DNA from: an uncultured Prevotella sp.
GTDB lineage: Bacteria; Bacteroidota; Bacteroidia; Bacteroidales; Bacteroidaceae
Assembly (NCBI GenBank): GCA_905235835.1
Contig: CAJONQ010000013.1
Location: 1 to 45,076 of the forward strand
DNA: 45,076 nucleotides
Direction of reading: 5' to 3'
The notes under the pieces: model-generated
Databases searched by the model: none
The model's input: only the letters and a program-made list of their open reading frames with translations
What the model was told of the DNA's origin: nothing
In this document: positions 1-7,877 of the stretch, piece after piece
How positions within the stretch are numbered: position 1 is the stretch's first letter
Layout of the letters: each line of letters starts with the position of its first letter
Translations under genes and position numbers: made by a program

Positions 1-36
1 ATGGAGGGCTGACAACCTGTTGCCTAACCCCTCCAT
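1..36. terminator. Hairpin at the window edge, possible terminator of an upstream gene
   Basis: Bases 1-8 (ATGGAGGG) are perfectly complementary to 29-36 (CCCTCCAT), with a 20-base loop. The stem may extend beyond the window edge. No strong T-run follows, so intrinsic termination is only a guess. It precedes the rho promoter and would separate rho from whatever lies upstream. Confidence 0.35.
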
Positions 37-140
37 TAAAAGAATGAATGTACTCAAAAAAGTAAGTTAACTCATATTGATTAACTTAACACCCTAGAAC
101 TATCCTTGGTGATTCTAAAAAGGAAAAAACTCTTAAATTG

Positions 141-172
141 TTTGGTGGTTTAGATTATTATTTGTAACTTTG
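141..172 (+). promoter_or_regulatory. Promoter of rho (Bacteroidota -33/-7 type)
   Basis: TTTG at 141-144 and TAACTTTG at 165-172 are separated by 20 bases. This matches the TTTG-N19-21-TAnnTTTG architecture of the primary sigma factor in Bacteroidota. Transcription should start near 178-180, leaving a leader of about 118 nt before rho. Confidence 0.75.
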
Positions 173-185
173 CAGTCGAATTTAC

Positions 186-260
186 AAGTTCTGCCCTCCT
201 ATGGGTGAACTTCAATTCATCAAGGTGTTTCCATTCGTGAAACATTCCCATCCTATTTTT
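186..260 (+). promoter_or_regulatory. Structured rho leader (two stem-loops)
   Basis: Stem-loop 1 pairs AAGTTC (186-191) and GCCC with GGGT and GAACTT (207-212), about ten pairs with one bulge. Stem-loop 2 pairs TGTTTC (226-231) with GAAACA (239-244) and is followed about ten bases later by a T-run at 255-259. Rho is known to autoregulate in other bacteria. A leader with a protected 5' end and an attenuator-like second hairpin fits that, but the role here is inferred. Confidence 0.45.
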
Positions 261-296
261 CAAATAATTATCGAAAACGAATACACTTTATAGTAT

Positions 297-2216
297 ATGT
301 ATACGAAGAATGAATTAGAACAAATGGATATCCCCCAGTTGATGGAGATAGCCAGTGACCTCGGTGTTAAGGTGTCGCAGAATGACGAGCTGGAGACAGT
401 GATCTATGCGATACTCGACAAGGCTGCCGAGGATTCTGCCGCTAATGGTGGCGCTACCAAGCGTAAGCGCACCAGAATCACAAAGAAGGATAATAATAAG
501 GTATATACCGTCAATGGTGCCGATGGTGAGAACCTTGACGTGAATGCCACTAAACCCGTGAAGGGGAAGAAGCCGTCACTCGACTCTCTGTTTGCTGAGG
601 CTGACGCTGCTGAGGCTGAGGCTAAAAAGGAGGAGGAACAGGAAGCGGAGGCTGCTGCCGCTGAGGAGAAGCCAGCTCCCAAGAAGCGTGGCAGGAAGTC
701 GAAGAAGGAGCTTGAGGAGATTGCTGCTCGTGAGGCTGCCGCCAAGGCACAAGAGGAGACTGAGGCTCCTGCCCAAGAGGTGGCAGAGGTGCCTGAGGCT
801 ATGGAGCAACCCGAGGAGCCCATTGACCAAGAAAAGATCGAGGAGCTGCAGAACAAGATGGCACAGCAACAGAATATCAGCCCAGCACCCACACCTGATG
901 GTGTGTGGGAGGGTGACCCTGGTGACGGTACCGACTTCATCACTGTTGTAGACATTCCCATCGAGGATGGTGAGGCTATTCCCACACTGGACATCTTTGA
1001 CCGTCCTATGACACAGGTGAGCACACCTACTATCGCACCTGAGATGAATGCTTATGTGCCTCCCCGTAATGTTGCTCCCATAGAGCGATATAATTTCGAC
1101 GACCTGATCTCTGGTAATGGTGTTCTGGAGATGCTGCAGGATGGTTATGGGTTCCTGCGCTCCAGCGACTACAACTACCTGTCGTCACCCGATGATATCT
1201 ATGTGAGTCCACAACAGGTGAAGAGATATGGACTGAAGACCGGTGATGTGGTGGCATGCACCGTTCGCCCTCCTCATGACAATGAGAAATACTTTGCCAT
1301 GACAGATGTGAAGACCATCAATGGTCGTCTGCCTCAGGAGGTGCGTGACCGTGTGAGCTTCGAGCATCTCACCCCACTCTTCCCTGAGGAGAAATTCACC
1401 CTCTGTGGCGACCCTGCCACGACAAACCCCTCTGTCCGCATCGTCGACTTGTTCTCGCCGATCGGTAAAGGACAGCGTGCCCTCATCGTTGCTCAGCCAA
1501 AGACTGGTAAGACTATTCTGATGAAGGACATCGCCAACGCTATCGCCGCCAACCATCCGGAGGCATATATCATGATGCTGCTGATTGACGAGCGTCCTGA
1601 GGAGGTAACGGATATGGCACGTACTGTCAATGCAGAGGTCATCGCCTCTACCTTCGACGAGCCTGCCGACCGCCATGTGAAGATTGCTGGTATCGTACTG
1701 GAGAAGGCGAAGCGCATGGTGGAGTGTGGACATGACGTGGTCATCTTCCTCGACTCTATCACTCGTCTGGCACGTGCTTATAATACCGTAGCACCAGCCA
1801 GCGGTAAGGTACTGACGGGTGGTGTCGATGCCAATGCCCTGCAGAAGCCTAAGCGTTTCTTTGGTGCCGCCCGTAATATCGAGAACGGCGGTTCACTGAC
1901 AATTATCGCCACAGCACTGACGGATACTGGTTCTAAGATGGATGAGGTGATCTTCGAGGAGTTCAAGGGTACGGGTAACTCTGAGTTACAGCTCGACCGC
2001 ATGCTTGCCAACAAGCGTGTGTATCCTGCTGTCAACCTCGTACAGTCGTCGACTCGTCGTGATGACCTGTTGCAGGATCAGACGACCCTGAACCGTATGT
2101 GGATCATCCGCAAGTTCATCGCTGAGATGAATCCTATCGAGGCAATGAATACGGTACGCGACAGACTGGTGCAGACACACTCTAACGAGGAGTTCTTGCT
2201 TGCAATGAATGGATAA
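297..2216 (+). CDS. rho: Transcription termination factor Rho with long disordered insertion
   Basis: Hexameric RNA-dependent ATPase that terminates transcription. Residues 1-45 form the Rho N-terminal helical domain. Residues about 46-255 are a low-complexity Ala/Glu/Lys/Pro-rich stretch. The RNA-binding cold-shock-like domain begins near residue 264 and includes GYGFLR. The ATPase core follows, with P-loop AQPKTGKT at 399-406 and Walker B VIFLDS. At 639 residues it is about 220 longer than E. coli Rho, the excess being the charged insertion, which is typical of Bacteroidota. The start follows a well-formed promoter and leader, and glyA follows after 28 bases. In Bacteroides thetaiotaomicron the corresponding disordered region is reported to drive condensate formation. 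The assignment is certain; the insertion's role here is by analogy. Confidence 0.97.
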   Translation: MYTKNELEQMDIPQLMEIASDLGVKVSQNDELETVIYAILDKAAEDSAANGGATKRKRTRITKKDNNKVYTVNGADGENLDVNATKPVKGKKPSLDSLFAEADAAEAEAKKEEEQEAEAAAAEEKPAPKKRGRKSKKELEEIAAREAAAKAQEETEAPAQEVAEVPEAMEQPEEPIDQEKIEELQNKMAQQQNISPAPTPDGVWEGDPGDGTDFITVVDIPIEDGEAIPTLDIFDRPMTQVSTPTIAPEMNAYVPPRNVAPIERYNFDDLISGNGVLEMLQDGYGFLRSSDYNYLSSPDDIYVSPQQVKRYGLKTGDVVACTVRPPHDNEKYFAMTDVKTINGRLPQEVRDRVSFEHLTPLFPEEKFTLCGDPATTNPSVRIVDLFSPIGKGQRALIVAQPKTGKTILMKDIANAIAANHPEAYIMMLLIDERPEEVTDMARTVNAEVIASTFDEPADRHVKIAGIVLEKAKRMVECGHDVVIFLDSITRLARAYNTVAPASGKVLTGGVDANALQKPKRFFGAARNIENGGSLTIIATALTDTGSKMDEVIFEEFKGTGNSELQLDRMLANKRVYPAVNLVQSSTRRDDLLQDQTTLNRMWIIRKFIAEMNPIEAMNTVRDRLVQTHSNEEFLLAMNG

Positions 2217-2244
2217 ACTACAAACATATAAAACTAAATAAGTA

Positions 2245-3525
2245 ATGGAAAGAGACAATGCGATTTTTGAGCTCATTGAGAAAGAGCATCAACGTCAACT
2301 GAAAGGTATTGAACTGATTGCGTCGGAGAACTTCGTCAGCAATCAAGTGATGGAGGCTATGGGCAGTTACCTGACCAATAAATACGCCGAGGGTTATCCT
2401 GGACACCGCTACTATGGTGGTTGTCAGGTGGTAGACGAGGTGGAGCAGCTTGCCATCGACCGTGTCTGCAAACTGTTTGGCGCTGAGTATGCTAACGTAC
2501 AGCCCCACTCTGGTGCACAGGCTAACGCTGCCGTACTGCTTGCCGTTCTGAAGCCTGGTGACACCTTCATGGGTATGAACCTGGATCACGGCGGTCACCT
2601 CTCTCATGGTTCATTGGTGAATACCAGTGGTATCCTCTACAAACCCGTAGGTTATAACCTGAACAAAGAGACCGGGCGTGTAGACTATGACGAGATGGAG
2701 CGTCTGGCTCTGGAGCACAAGCCCAAACTGATTATCGGTGGCGGTTCTGCCTACAGTCGTGAGTGGGACTACAAACGTATGCGTGAGATTGCTGACAAGG
2801 TAGGTGCCCTGCTGATGATTGACATGGCACACCCCGCAGGACTCATCGCTGCCGGTCTGCTCGATAACCCTGTGAAGTATGCTCATATCGTGACCTCTAC
2901 AACTCATAAGACCCTCCGTGGTCCCCGTGGCGGTATCATCCTCATGGGTAAGGACTTCGAGAATCCTTGGGGCTTGAAGACACCAAAGGGTGTTACCAAG
3001 ATGATGTCACAACTGCTGAACTCTGCCGTATTCCCAGGACAGCAAGGCGGTCCTTTGGAGCACGTCATCGCTGCCAAGGCTGTTGCCTTCGGTGAGGCTT
3101 TGCGTCCTGAGTTCAAGGAGTGGGCTAAGCAGGTACAGAAGAATGCCAAGGTGCTTGCCGAGGAACTCATCAAGCGTGGATTCACTATCGTCAGTGGTGG
3201 TACCGACAACCACTCTATGCTGGTAGACCTCCGCTCGAAGTATCCTGAGCTGACTGGTAAGGTGGCTGAGAACGCCCTCGTTGCCGCAGACATCACTGTC
3301 AACAAGAACATGGTGCCTTTCGACAGCCGTTCCGCTTTCCAGACCAGTGGTATCCGTCTGGGTACTCCTGCCATCACCACCCGTGGTGCGAAGGAAGACC
3401 TGATGGTGGAGATCGCCGCTCTCATCGAGGAGGTACTGAATGCTCCGGAGGACGAGCAGGTTATCGCCAGCGTTCGCAAGCGTGTCAATGAGCGCATGAA
3501 GGATTATCCTTTGTTCGCTTACTAA
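2245..3525 (+). CDS. glyA: Serine hydroxymethyltransferase
   Basis: PLP enzyme interconverting serine and glycine while charging tetrahydrofolate with a one-carbon unit; cytoplasmic. The 426-residue length is normal for the family. The N-terminal signature ([10 protein letters not shown]) is intact, and the PLP lysine is K222 in [12 protein letters not shown]. It lies 28 bases after rho and may be partly cotranscribed with it. A structured RNA candidate begins 11 bases after its stop codon. No frameshift or missing residue is apparent. Confidence 0.97.
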   Translation: MERDNAIFELIEKEHQRQLKGIELIASENFVSNQVMEAMGSYLTNKYAEGYPGHRYYGGCQVVDEVEQLAIDRVCKLFGAEYANVQPHSGAQANAAVLLAVLKPGDTFMGMNLDHGGHLSHGSLVNTSGILYKPVGYNLNKETGRVDYDEMERLALEHKPKLIIGGGSAYSREWDYKRMREIADKVGALLMIDMAHPAGLIAAGLLDNPVKYAHIVTSTTHKTLRGPRGGIILMGKDFENPWGLKTPKGVTKMMSQLLNSAVFPGQQGGPLEHVIAAKAVAFGEALRPEFKEWAKQVQKNAKVLAEELIKRGFTIVSGGTDNHSMLVDLRSKYPELTGKVAENALVAADITVNKNMVPFDSRSAFQTSGIRLGTPAITTRGAKEDLMVEIAALIEEVLNAPEDEQVIASVRKRVNERMKDYPLFAY

Positions 3526-3536
3526 ATAAGAAATAC

Positions 3537-3720
3537 GGGCCGTATCGATTCGATCGGGATACTCATCAAATTACATTGAAAACTGAGTTGTCTCTCTGCC
3601 AATGGCGGGCCACATCTCCTCGGAGAAGTTGTAAAACCGGTGGATTACAAAGGTTGAGAGCGCTCTACATCTTTTAACAAAGGAGTTTTCATCACATCCT
3701 CGATGCGGCCCTTTTCTTTT
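3537..3720 (+). ncRNA. Structured small RNA candidate, 6S-like rod with terminal U-run
   Basis: The interval between glyA and ribE holds no plausible ORF but folds end to end. Bases 3537-3548 (GGGCCGTATCGA) pair with 3700-3711 (TCGATGCGGCCC), twelve continuous pairs with one G-U, followed by a T-rich run from 3712. Further collinear pairings are GGAT 3557-3560 with ATCC 3696-3699, ACTC 3561-3564 with GAGT 3683-3686, CTCTC 3592-3596 with GAGAG 3656-3660, and CCAC 3610-3613 with GTGG 3640-3643. The result is a rod of about 180 nt with internal bubbles, the general shape of 6S RNA, and the 3' end looks like an intrinsic terminator. A degenerate -7-like TATCCTTTG lies near 3505. I did not recognise a named family by sequence. 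Alternatives are a glyA terminator or a ribE leader element. Confidence 0.5.
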
Positions 3721-3753
3721 TTGTTCATAGTTAAGAGTTTATAGTTGATAGTT

Positions 3754-4356
3754 ATGTTTTCTGGAATCATAGAGGAATTTGCCACTATAGTGGCTATCAA
3801 GAAGGACAGGGATAATATCGACTTCACCCTGCGCTGCTCATTTGTCGACGAACTGGGTATCGACCAAAGTGTCGCCCATAATGGCGTATGCCTCACTGTT
3901 GTCAGCATTCAAGACGGCACCTATACCGTCACGGCAATGAAAGAGACACTGGACCGCTCGAACCTCGGACTGTTGCAGGTGGGTGATAAAGTGAATGTAG
4001 AACGCTCGATGCTGATGAACGGACGACTTGACGGGCATATCGTCCAAGGTCATGTCGACGAGACAGCACGCTGTATTGCTGTGGAGGATGCTAACGGTTC
4101 CACCTACTTCACATTCGAGTACAAGGAAGACAAGGAGATGGCGCAGAACGGTTACTTTACAGTTGACAAAGGCTCTGTTACCGTCAATGGTGTATCCCTT
4201 ACCGTATGTAATCCTACCAGAAACACTTTCCAGGTTGCTATCATCCCCTATACCTTTGAGCACACCAACTTCTGCGATATCAAAGTGAGCAGTGTGGTAA
4301 ACTTGGAATTCGACATCATCGGGAAGTATATCGCCAGACTGCAACAACTGAAATAG
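3754..4356 (+). CDS. ribE: Riboflavin synthase, alpha subunit
   Basis: Catalyses dismutation of two 6,7-dimethyl-8-ribityllumazine molecules to riboflavin, the last step of vitamin B2 synthesis. The protein is 200 residues and opens with the invariant MFSGIIEE, so the start is 3754 rather than the in-frame ATG three codons earlier. Two lumazine-binding barrel repeats are visible. The first carries NGVCLTV, the second GHVDE and NGVSLTV. It lies alone between the RNA candidate and the HU promoter. No FMN riboswitch signature is visible upstream, so flavin control through that element is unlikely. The symbol ribC is used for the same enzyme in some species. Confidence 0.95.
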   Translation: MFSGIIEEFATIVAIKKDRDNIDFTLRCSFVDELGIDQSVAHNGVCLTVVSIQDGTYTVTAMKETLDRSNLGLLQVGDKVNVERSMLMNGRLDGHIVQGHVDETARCIAVEDANGSTYFTFEYKEDKEMAQNGYFTVDKGSVTVNGVSLTVCNPTRNTFQVAIIPYTFEHTNFCDIKVSSVVNLEFDIIGKYIARLQQLK

Positions 4357-4455
4357 CGCATTCCCTCTCCTACCTTAATATTATATAAATAGGTATAGAT
4401 GGGAGCTGCTCATATCAATGAATTTATCTTTTTTCAAAAAAAAGTGCCAATAAAT

Positions 4456-4486
4456 TTTCGTTTCCCGCTGAAAATCAGTATCTTTG
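4456..4486 (+). promoter_or_regulatory. Promoter of the HU gene
   Basis: TATCTTTG at 4479-4486 matches TAnnTTTG, with a T-rich -33-like element (TTTC, 4456-4459) 19 bases upstream. The predicted leader to the HU start is about 50 nt. Confidence 0.65.
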
Positions 4487-4542
4487 CAGTCCGAAATATA
4501 AAACATCAATACAAGTAAACAAATTTAGAGTATCATATCAAG

Positions 4543-4818
4543 ATGACAAAAGCAGACATTATCAACAAGATTGTTGAGGACACGGGCCTTGCTAAGAAGG
4601 ACGTAGCAGCCACAGTGGAGGCATTTATGGAAGAGATTCGTCAGAGCATGGCAGTACGTAAGGAAAACGTGTTCCTGCGTGGCTTCGGCACATTTACGGT
4701 GAAGCACCGTGCCAAGAAGACCGCTCGCAATATCTCCAAGAATACCACTCTGGTGATTGACGCACACGACTTCCCTGCATTTAAGCCCGCCAAGAGCTTT
4801 ATTGCGAAGATGAAATAA
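4543..4818 (+). CDS. HU-family DNA-binding protein
   Basis: Small basic nucleoid protein of 91 residues that bends DNA as a dimer. The fold is read from the N-terminal helices (KADIINKIVEDTGL), the conserved loop GFGTFTV, and the basic beta-arm region ending in PAFKPAKSF, which matches the HU/IHF C-terminal signature. The start is set by homology at MTKADII and a promoter about 60 bases upstream. A tiny ribosomal-type gene follows after 29 bases, suggesting a highly expressed two-gene unit. Whether it is a general HU or an IHF-like paralogue cannot be told from one copy. Confidence 0.93.
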   Translation: MTKADIINKIVEDTGLAKKDVAATVEAFMEEIRQSMAVRKENVFLRGFGTFTVKHRAKKTARNISKNTTLVIDAHDFPAFKPAKSFIAKMK

Positions 4819-4847
4819 AACATTAAACATTTTAATTATACAGAATT

Positions 4848-4937
4848 ATGCCAAACGGAAAGAAAAAGAAGGGCCACAAGATGGCTACTCACAAGCGTAA
4901 GAAGAGACTGCGCAAGAATCGTCACAAGAGCAAGTAA
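4848..4937 (+). CDS. 29-residue basic peptide, bS22/AURKAIP1-COX24-type ribosomal protein
   Basis: The ORF is too short for most gene finders and encodes 29 residues. It begins MPNGKKKKGHKM and ends KKRLRKNRHKSK, with more than half Lys, Arg or His. It matches the AURKAIP1/COX24 C-terminal domain peptides annotated throughout Bacteroidota. These relate to mitochondrial ribosomal protein mS38 and mycobacterial bS22, which sit in the small-subunit rRNA near the decoding region. It is read from ATG 4848 to TAA 4935-4937, 29 bases after HU and probably on the same transcript. A strong hairpin follows. Family membership is by pattern recognition; a ribosomal role is inferred from the family. Confidence 0.85.
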   Translation: MPNGKKKKGHKMATHKRKKRLRKNRHKSK

Positions 4938-4961
4938 GTCTTGCTAAAGTCTAAAAGGAAT

Positions 4962-5008
4962 GAAAGGAGTGTACTAACAAGTCGACAGGCAAGTTAGTGC
5001 ACCCTTTC
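4962..5008 (+). terminator. Long hairpin between the HU/bS22 unit and rng
   Basis: Bases 4962-4978 pair with 4993-5008, about sixteen pairs with one bulged A and one G-T, around a 14-base loop. No good T-run follows. It could be a terminator, an RNA-stabilising 3' end for the HU message, or a leader hairpin of rng. RNase E is known to feed back on its own leader in E. coli. Confidence 0.5.
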
Positions 5009-5030
5009 CGTTAAAAACCAACAACTAAGT

Positions 5031-6608
5031 ATGAATAGTGAAGTAATTATTGACGTCCATCCAAAAGAGATTTCGATAGCCCTGCTCGAAGATAAGAACC
5101 TGGTGGAATACCAGAACGAGAAACGAGAGGCTTCCTTCTCTGTAGGCAACATTTATCTGGGCAAGGTACGCAAACTGATGCCTGGACTGAACGCATGCTT
5201 CGTGGATGTGGGCTCTGAGCGTGATGCTTTCTTACACTATCTTGACTTAGGCACTCAATTCAGCTCTTACGAGAAATACCTTAAACAGGTACAAAGTGAC
5301 AGGAAACGACTTTTCCCCGTCTCTAAGGCGAGTCGTCTGCCCGATCTGCCCAAAGAGGGAAGCGTGCAGAACACCCTCAAGCAAGGACAGGAAATACTAG
5401 TCCAGGTTGTTAAGGAACCTATCTCAACGAAGGGACCACGTCTCACCTGTGATCTCAGTTTCGCAGGAAGGTATATGGTACTGATGCCCTTCCAAGAGAA
5501 AGTCTCTGTCTCTTCGAAGATTAAGAAAGGTGAAGAGCGTACACGTCTGAAACAACTCATCCAAAGTATCAAGCCCAAGAACTTCGGCGTTATTGTCAGA
5601 ACATCCGCTGAAGGCAAGCGTGTCGCAGAGCTTGATGCAGAGATGAAAATATTGGTAAAGCGCTGGGATGATGCTATCGCAAAAGTACAGAAGGCAACGA
5701 CGACACCCGTTCTTGCCTATGAGGAGACAGGCAGAGCCGTTGCTATGCTACGAGACCTCTTCGATCCCACTTATGATGGTATCTATGTCAATGATACGGA
5801 TATCTTCCAGCAGATAAAAGACTATGTCGGTCTGATTGCTCCAGATAAGAAAGACATCGTCAAACAGTATACAGGCACTGTACCTATCTTCGATAATTTC
5901 AATGTCACGAAACAACTGAAATCTTCGTTCGGACGGACCGTCAACTATAAGCGTGGCGCCTATCTGATTATCCAGCATACAGAGGCGATGCACGTGGTTG
6001 ACGTGAACAGTGGCAACAGGACGCGTGCAGAGAACGGACAAGAGGCGAATGCCCTGGAGGTCAACCTCGGTGCTGCCGATGAGTTGGCTCGTCAGTTACG
6101 TCTCCGTGATATGGGTGGTATCATCGTGGTCGACTTTATTGACATGAATCTTGCAGAGGACCGCCAATTGCTTTATGAGCGGATGTGTAAGAACATGGAG
6201 AAAGACCGTGCCCGCCATAACATCCTGCCACTAAGTAAGTTCGGACTGATGCAGATTACCCGCCAACGGGTACGTCCTGCTATGGATGTCAACGTTGAGG
6301 AGACCTGCCCCACTTGTTTCGGCAAGGGAAAAATCAAGTCGTCCATCCTGTTTACGGACCAGTTAGAGAGCAAGATTGACCGCTTAGTCAATAAGATAGG
6401 CATCAAGTCTTTCTCACTCCATGTACATCCTTATGTCGCCGCCTATATCAACCAAGGCATCGTCTCACTGAAACGACGCTGGCAGATGAAATATGGCTGG
6501 GGTATACGGATTATCCCTTCTCAAAAACTGGCTTTCCTGCAATATGAGTTCTACGACAAGGACCGCCAGTATATTGACATGCAGGAGGAAATAGAAACAA
6601 ACGAGTAA
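5031..6608 (+). CDS. rng: Ribonuclease E/G family endoribonuclease
   Basis: Single-strand-specific endonuclease for mRNA decay and rRNA processing. At 525 residues it is close to RNase G and lacks the long degradosome scaffold of RNase E. An S1-like domain lies near residues 35-120 (NIYLGKVRKLMPGLNACFVDVG). Catalytic metal ligands are in VDVNSGN (D324) and DFIDMN (D368/D371). The zinc-link CPTC is at 426-429, followed by FGKGK. The start MNSEVIID is standard. The preceding hairpin at 4962-5008 may regulate it. The glycosyltransferase follows after 13 bases and may be cotranscribed without obvious functional link. Confidence 0.95.
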   Translation: MNSEVIIDVHPKEISIALLEDKNLVEYQNEKREASFSVGNIYLGKVRKLMPGLNACFVDVGSERDAFLHYLDLGTQFSSYEKYLKQVQSDRKRLFPVSKASRLPDLPKEGSVQNTLKQGQEILVQVVKEPISTKGPRLTCDLSFAGRYMVLMPFQEKVSVSSKIKKGEERTRLKQLIQSIKPKNFGVIVRTSAEGKRVAELDAEMKILVKRWDDAIAKVQKATTTPVLAYEETGRAVAMLRDLFDPTYDGIYVNDTDIFQQIKDYVGLIAPDKKDIVKQYTGTVPIFDNFNVTKQLKSSFGRTVNYKRGAYLIIQHTEAMHVVDVNSGNRTRAENGQEANALEVNLGAADELARQLRLRDMGGIIVVDFIDMNLAEDRQLLYERMCKNMEKDRARHNILPLSKFGLMQITRQRVRPAMDVNVEETCPTCFGKGKIKSSILFTDQLESKIDRLVNKIGIKSFSLHVHPYVAAYINQGIVSLKRRWQMKYGWGIRIIPSQKLAFLQYEFYDKDRQYIDMQEEIETNE

Positions 6609-6621
6609 ATCACGTCAGGTC

Positions 6622-7800
6622 ATGGTCACCTTGAAAGTTATCTTCTGGATTTGTGCCTTCCTGGTATTCTATACCTATCTGGGATACGGCATCCTACTAT
6701 GGGTACTGATTCGCCTGAAACGGTTGTTCAAAGGAAAACCGCAAAAGGCACAACTGCTTCCCGATGAGGAACTACCAGAGGTAACACTGATGATCTGCGC
6801 ATACAACGAGCAGGATATCGTGGATGCCAAGATGGAGAACACCCATCTGATCACCTACCCTAAACTGCACGTTGTATGGGTGACTGACGGTTCTACTGAT
6901 GCCACCAACGACTATCTCGCCAAGTATCCTGACGTACAGGTGATCTATTCTCCTGAACGCCGAGGCAAAACAGCTGCTCTGAATCACGGACTCGGAGAGG
7001 TGAAGGACGAGCTCATCGTGATGACTGATGCCAACACGATGCTGAACCCTGAGTCAATTCAGGAAATCGTACGCTGCTTCATGGACCCACAGGTTGCCTG
7101 TGTGGCTGGAGAGAAACGAGTGGCTGCACGCCATGAGGGACAAGCCGCTGCTGAGGGCGAAGGTCTCTATTGGAAATATGAGAGTACCTTAAAGCGCTGG
7201 GATGGAGAACTTTACTCTGCTATGGGCGCCGCCGGTGAGCTATGTGCCATCAGAAGGTCTCTTTATGAGCCAATGCCAGAGAATGCCCTCCTCGACGATT
7301 TTGTCATGTCGCTCCGTATGGTGGACAAAGGTTACAAAATCGCATACACCCCTGATGCCTATGCCATGGAATACGGCTCCGCTGACTTAGCTGAGGAATC
7401 GAAACGTAAGCGTCGTATTGCCGCTGGCGGTCTTCAGAGTATCTGGTGGCTTCGTGACATGATGAACCCCTTCCATCAGCCCATTGTCGCTTTCCAGTTT
7501 GTGTCCCACCGTGTGTTGCGTTGGAGCATCACTCCTATCGCTCTTATTTTACTGATTCCCTTGAATGTGTTATTAGTATTTCTGAAAGCAGGAGAAATCT
7601 ATAACTGGCTGTGGATCATGCAGATCATATTTTATGCCGCAGCTTTCCTTGGATACTATCTAGAGAAGCATGGAAAGAAGAACAAGCTGCTATATGTTCC
7701 CTACTATTTCCTGTTTATGAATCTTAACATTTTCAGGGGAATGAGCTATCTGAAAAGCCATAAGAGTAGTGGTGCATGGGAAAAAGCAAAAAGAGGATAA
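6622..7800 (+). CDS. Membrane-bound family 2-type glycosyltransferase
   Basis: Likely processive or polyprenyl-linked sugar transferase at the inner membrane. One N-terminal membrane helix (about residues 4-32) precedes a cytoplasmic GT-A domain. The domain holds MICAYNEQD, the VTDGSTDAT motif, the metal-binding MTDANTM, and a late ALLDDFVMSLRM acceptor motif. After RRIAAGGLQSIWW near 264-276 two or three C-terminal membrane segments follow. The arrangement resembles GT2 enzymes of the cellulose/hyaluronan synthase type, but without an intact QxxRW. The product is unknown. It sits 13 bases after rng, and a new promoter follows at 7818. Confidence 0.85.
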   Translation: MVTLKVIFWICAFLVFYTYLGYGILLWVLIRLKRLFKGKPQKAQLLPDEELPEVTLMICAYNEQDIVDAKMENTHLITYPKLHVVWVTDGSTDATNDYLAKYPDVQVIYSPERRGKTAALNHGLGEVKDELIVMTDANTMLNPESIQEIVRCFMDPQVACVAGEKRVAARHEGQAAAEGEGLYWKYESTLKRWDGELYSAMGAAGELCAIRRSLYEPMPENALLDDFVMSLRMVDKGYKIAYTPDAYAMEYGSADLAEESKRKRRIAAGGLQSIWWLRDMMNPFHQPIVAFQFVSHRVLRWSITPIALILLIPLNVLLVFLKAGEIYNWLWIMQIIFYAAAFLGYYLEKHGKKNKLLYVPYYFLFMNLNIFRGMSYLKSHKSSGAWEKAKRG

Positions 7801-7817
7801 AAAAAGCATAAAATTCT

Positions 7818-7848
7818 TTTGTGTTTTGAGGAATTATTTATACCTTTG
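7818..7848 (+). promoter_or_regulatory. Promoter of the hybrid histidine kinase gene
   Basis: TTTG at 7818-7821 and TACCTTTG at 7841-7848 are 19 bases apart, a full match to the Bacteroidota consensus. The predicted leader is about 25 nt to the ATG at 7878. It marks a new transcription unit after the glycosyltransferase. Confidence 0.75.
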
Positions 7849-7877
7849 CCAAATATTATTTTCACTTGGCTTGTAGA

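Noticed and set aside
404..1024. Minus-strand ORF of 206 codons opposite the rho insertion
   Set aside because: It mirrors the low-complexity Ala/Glu/Lys codons of rho, giving a Ser/Ala-rich shadow.
3526..3753. FMN riboswitch in front of ribE
   Set aside because: The conserved RFN segments are not visible, and the interval instead closes on itself with a terminal U-run.
7866..7877. TTG start giving a kinase four residues longer
   Set aside because: The ATG at 7878 is better placed relative to the promoter, and the extra residues add nothing to a domain.
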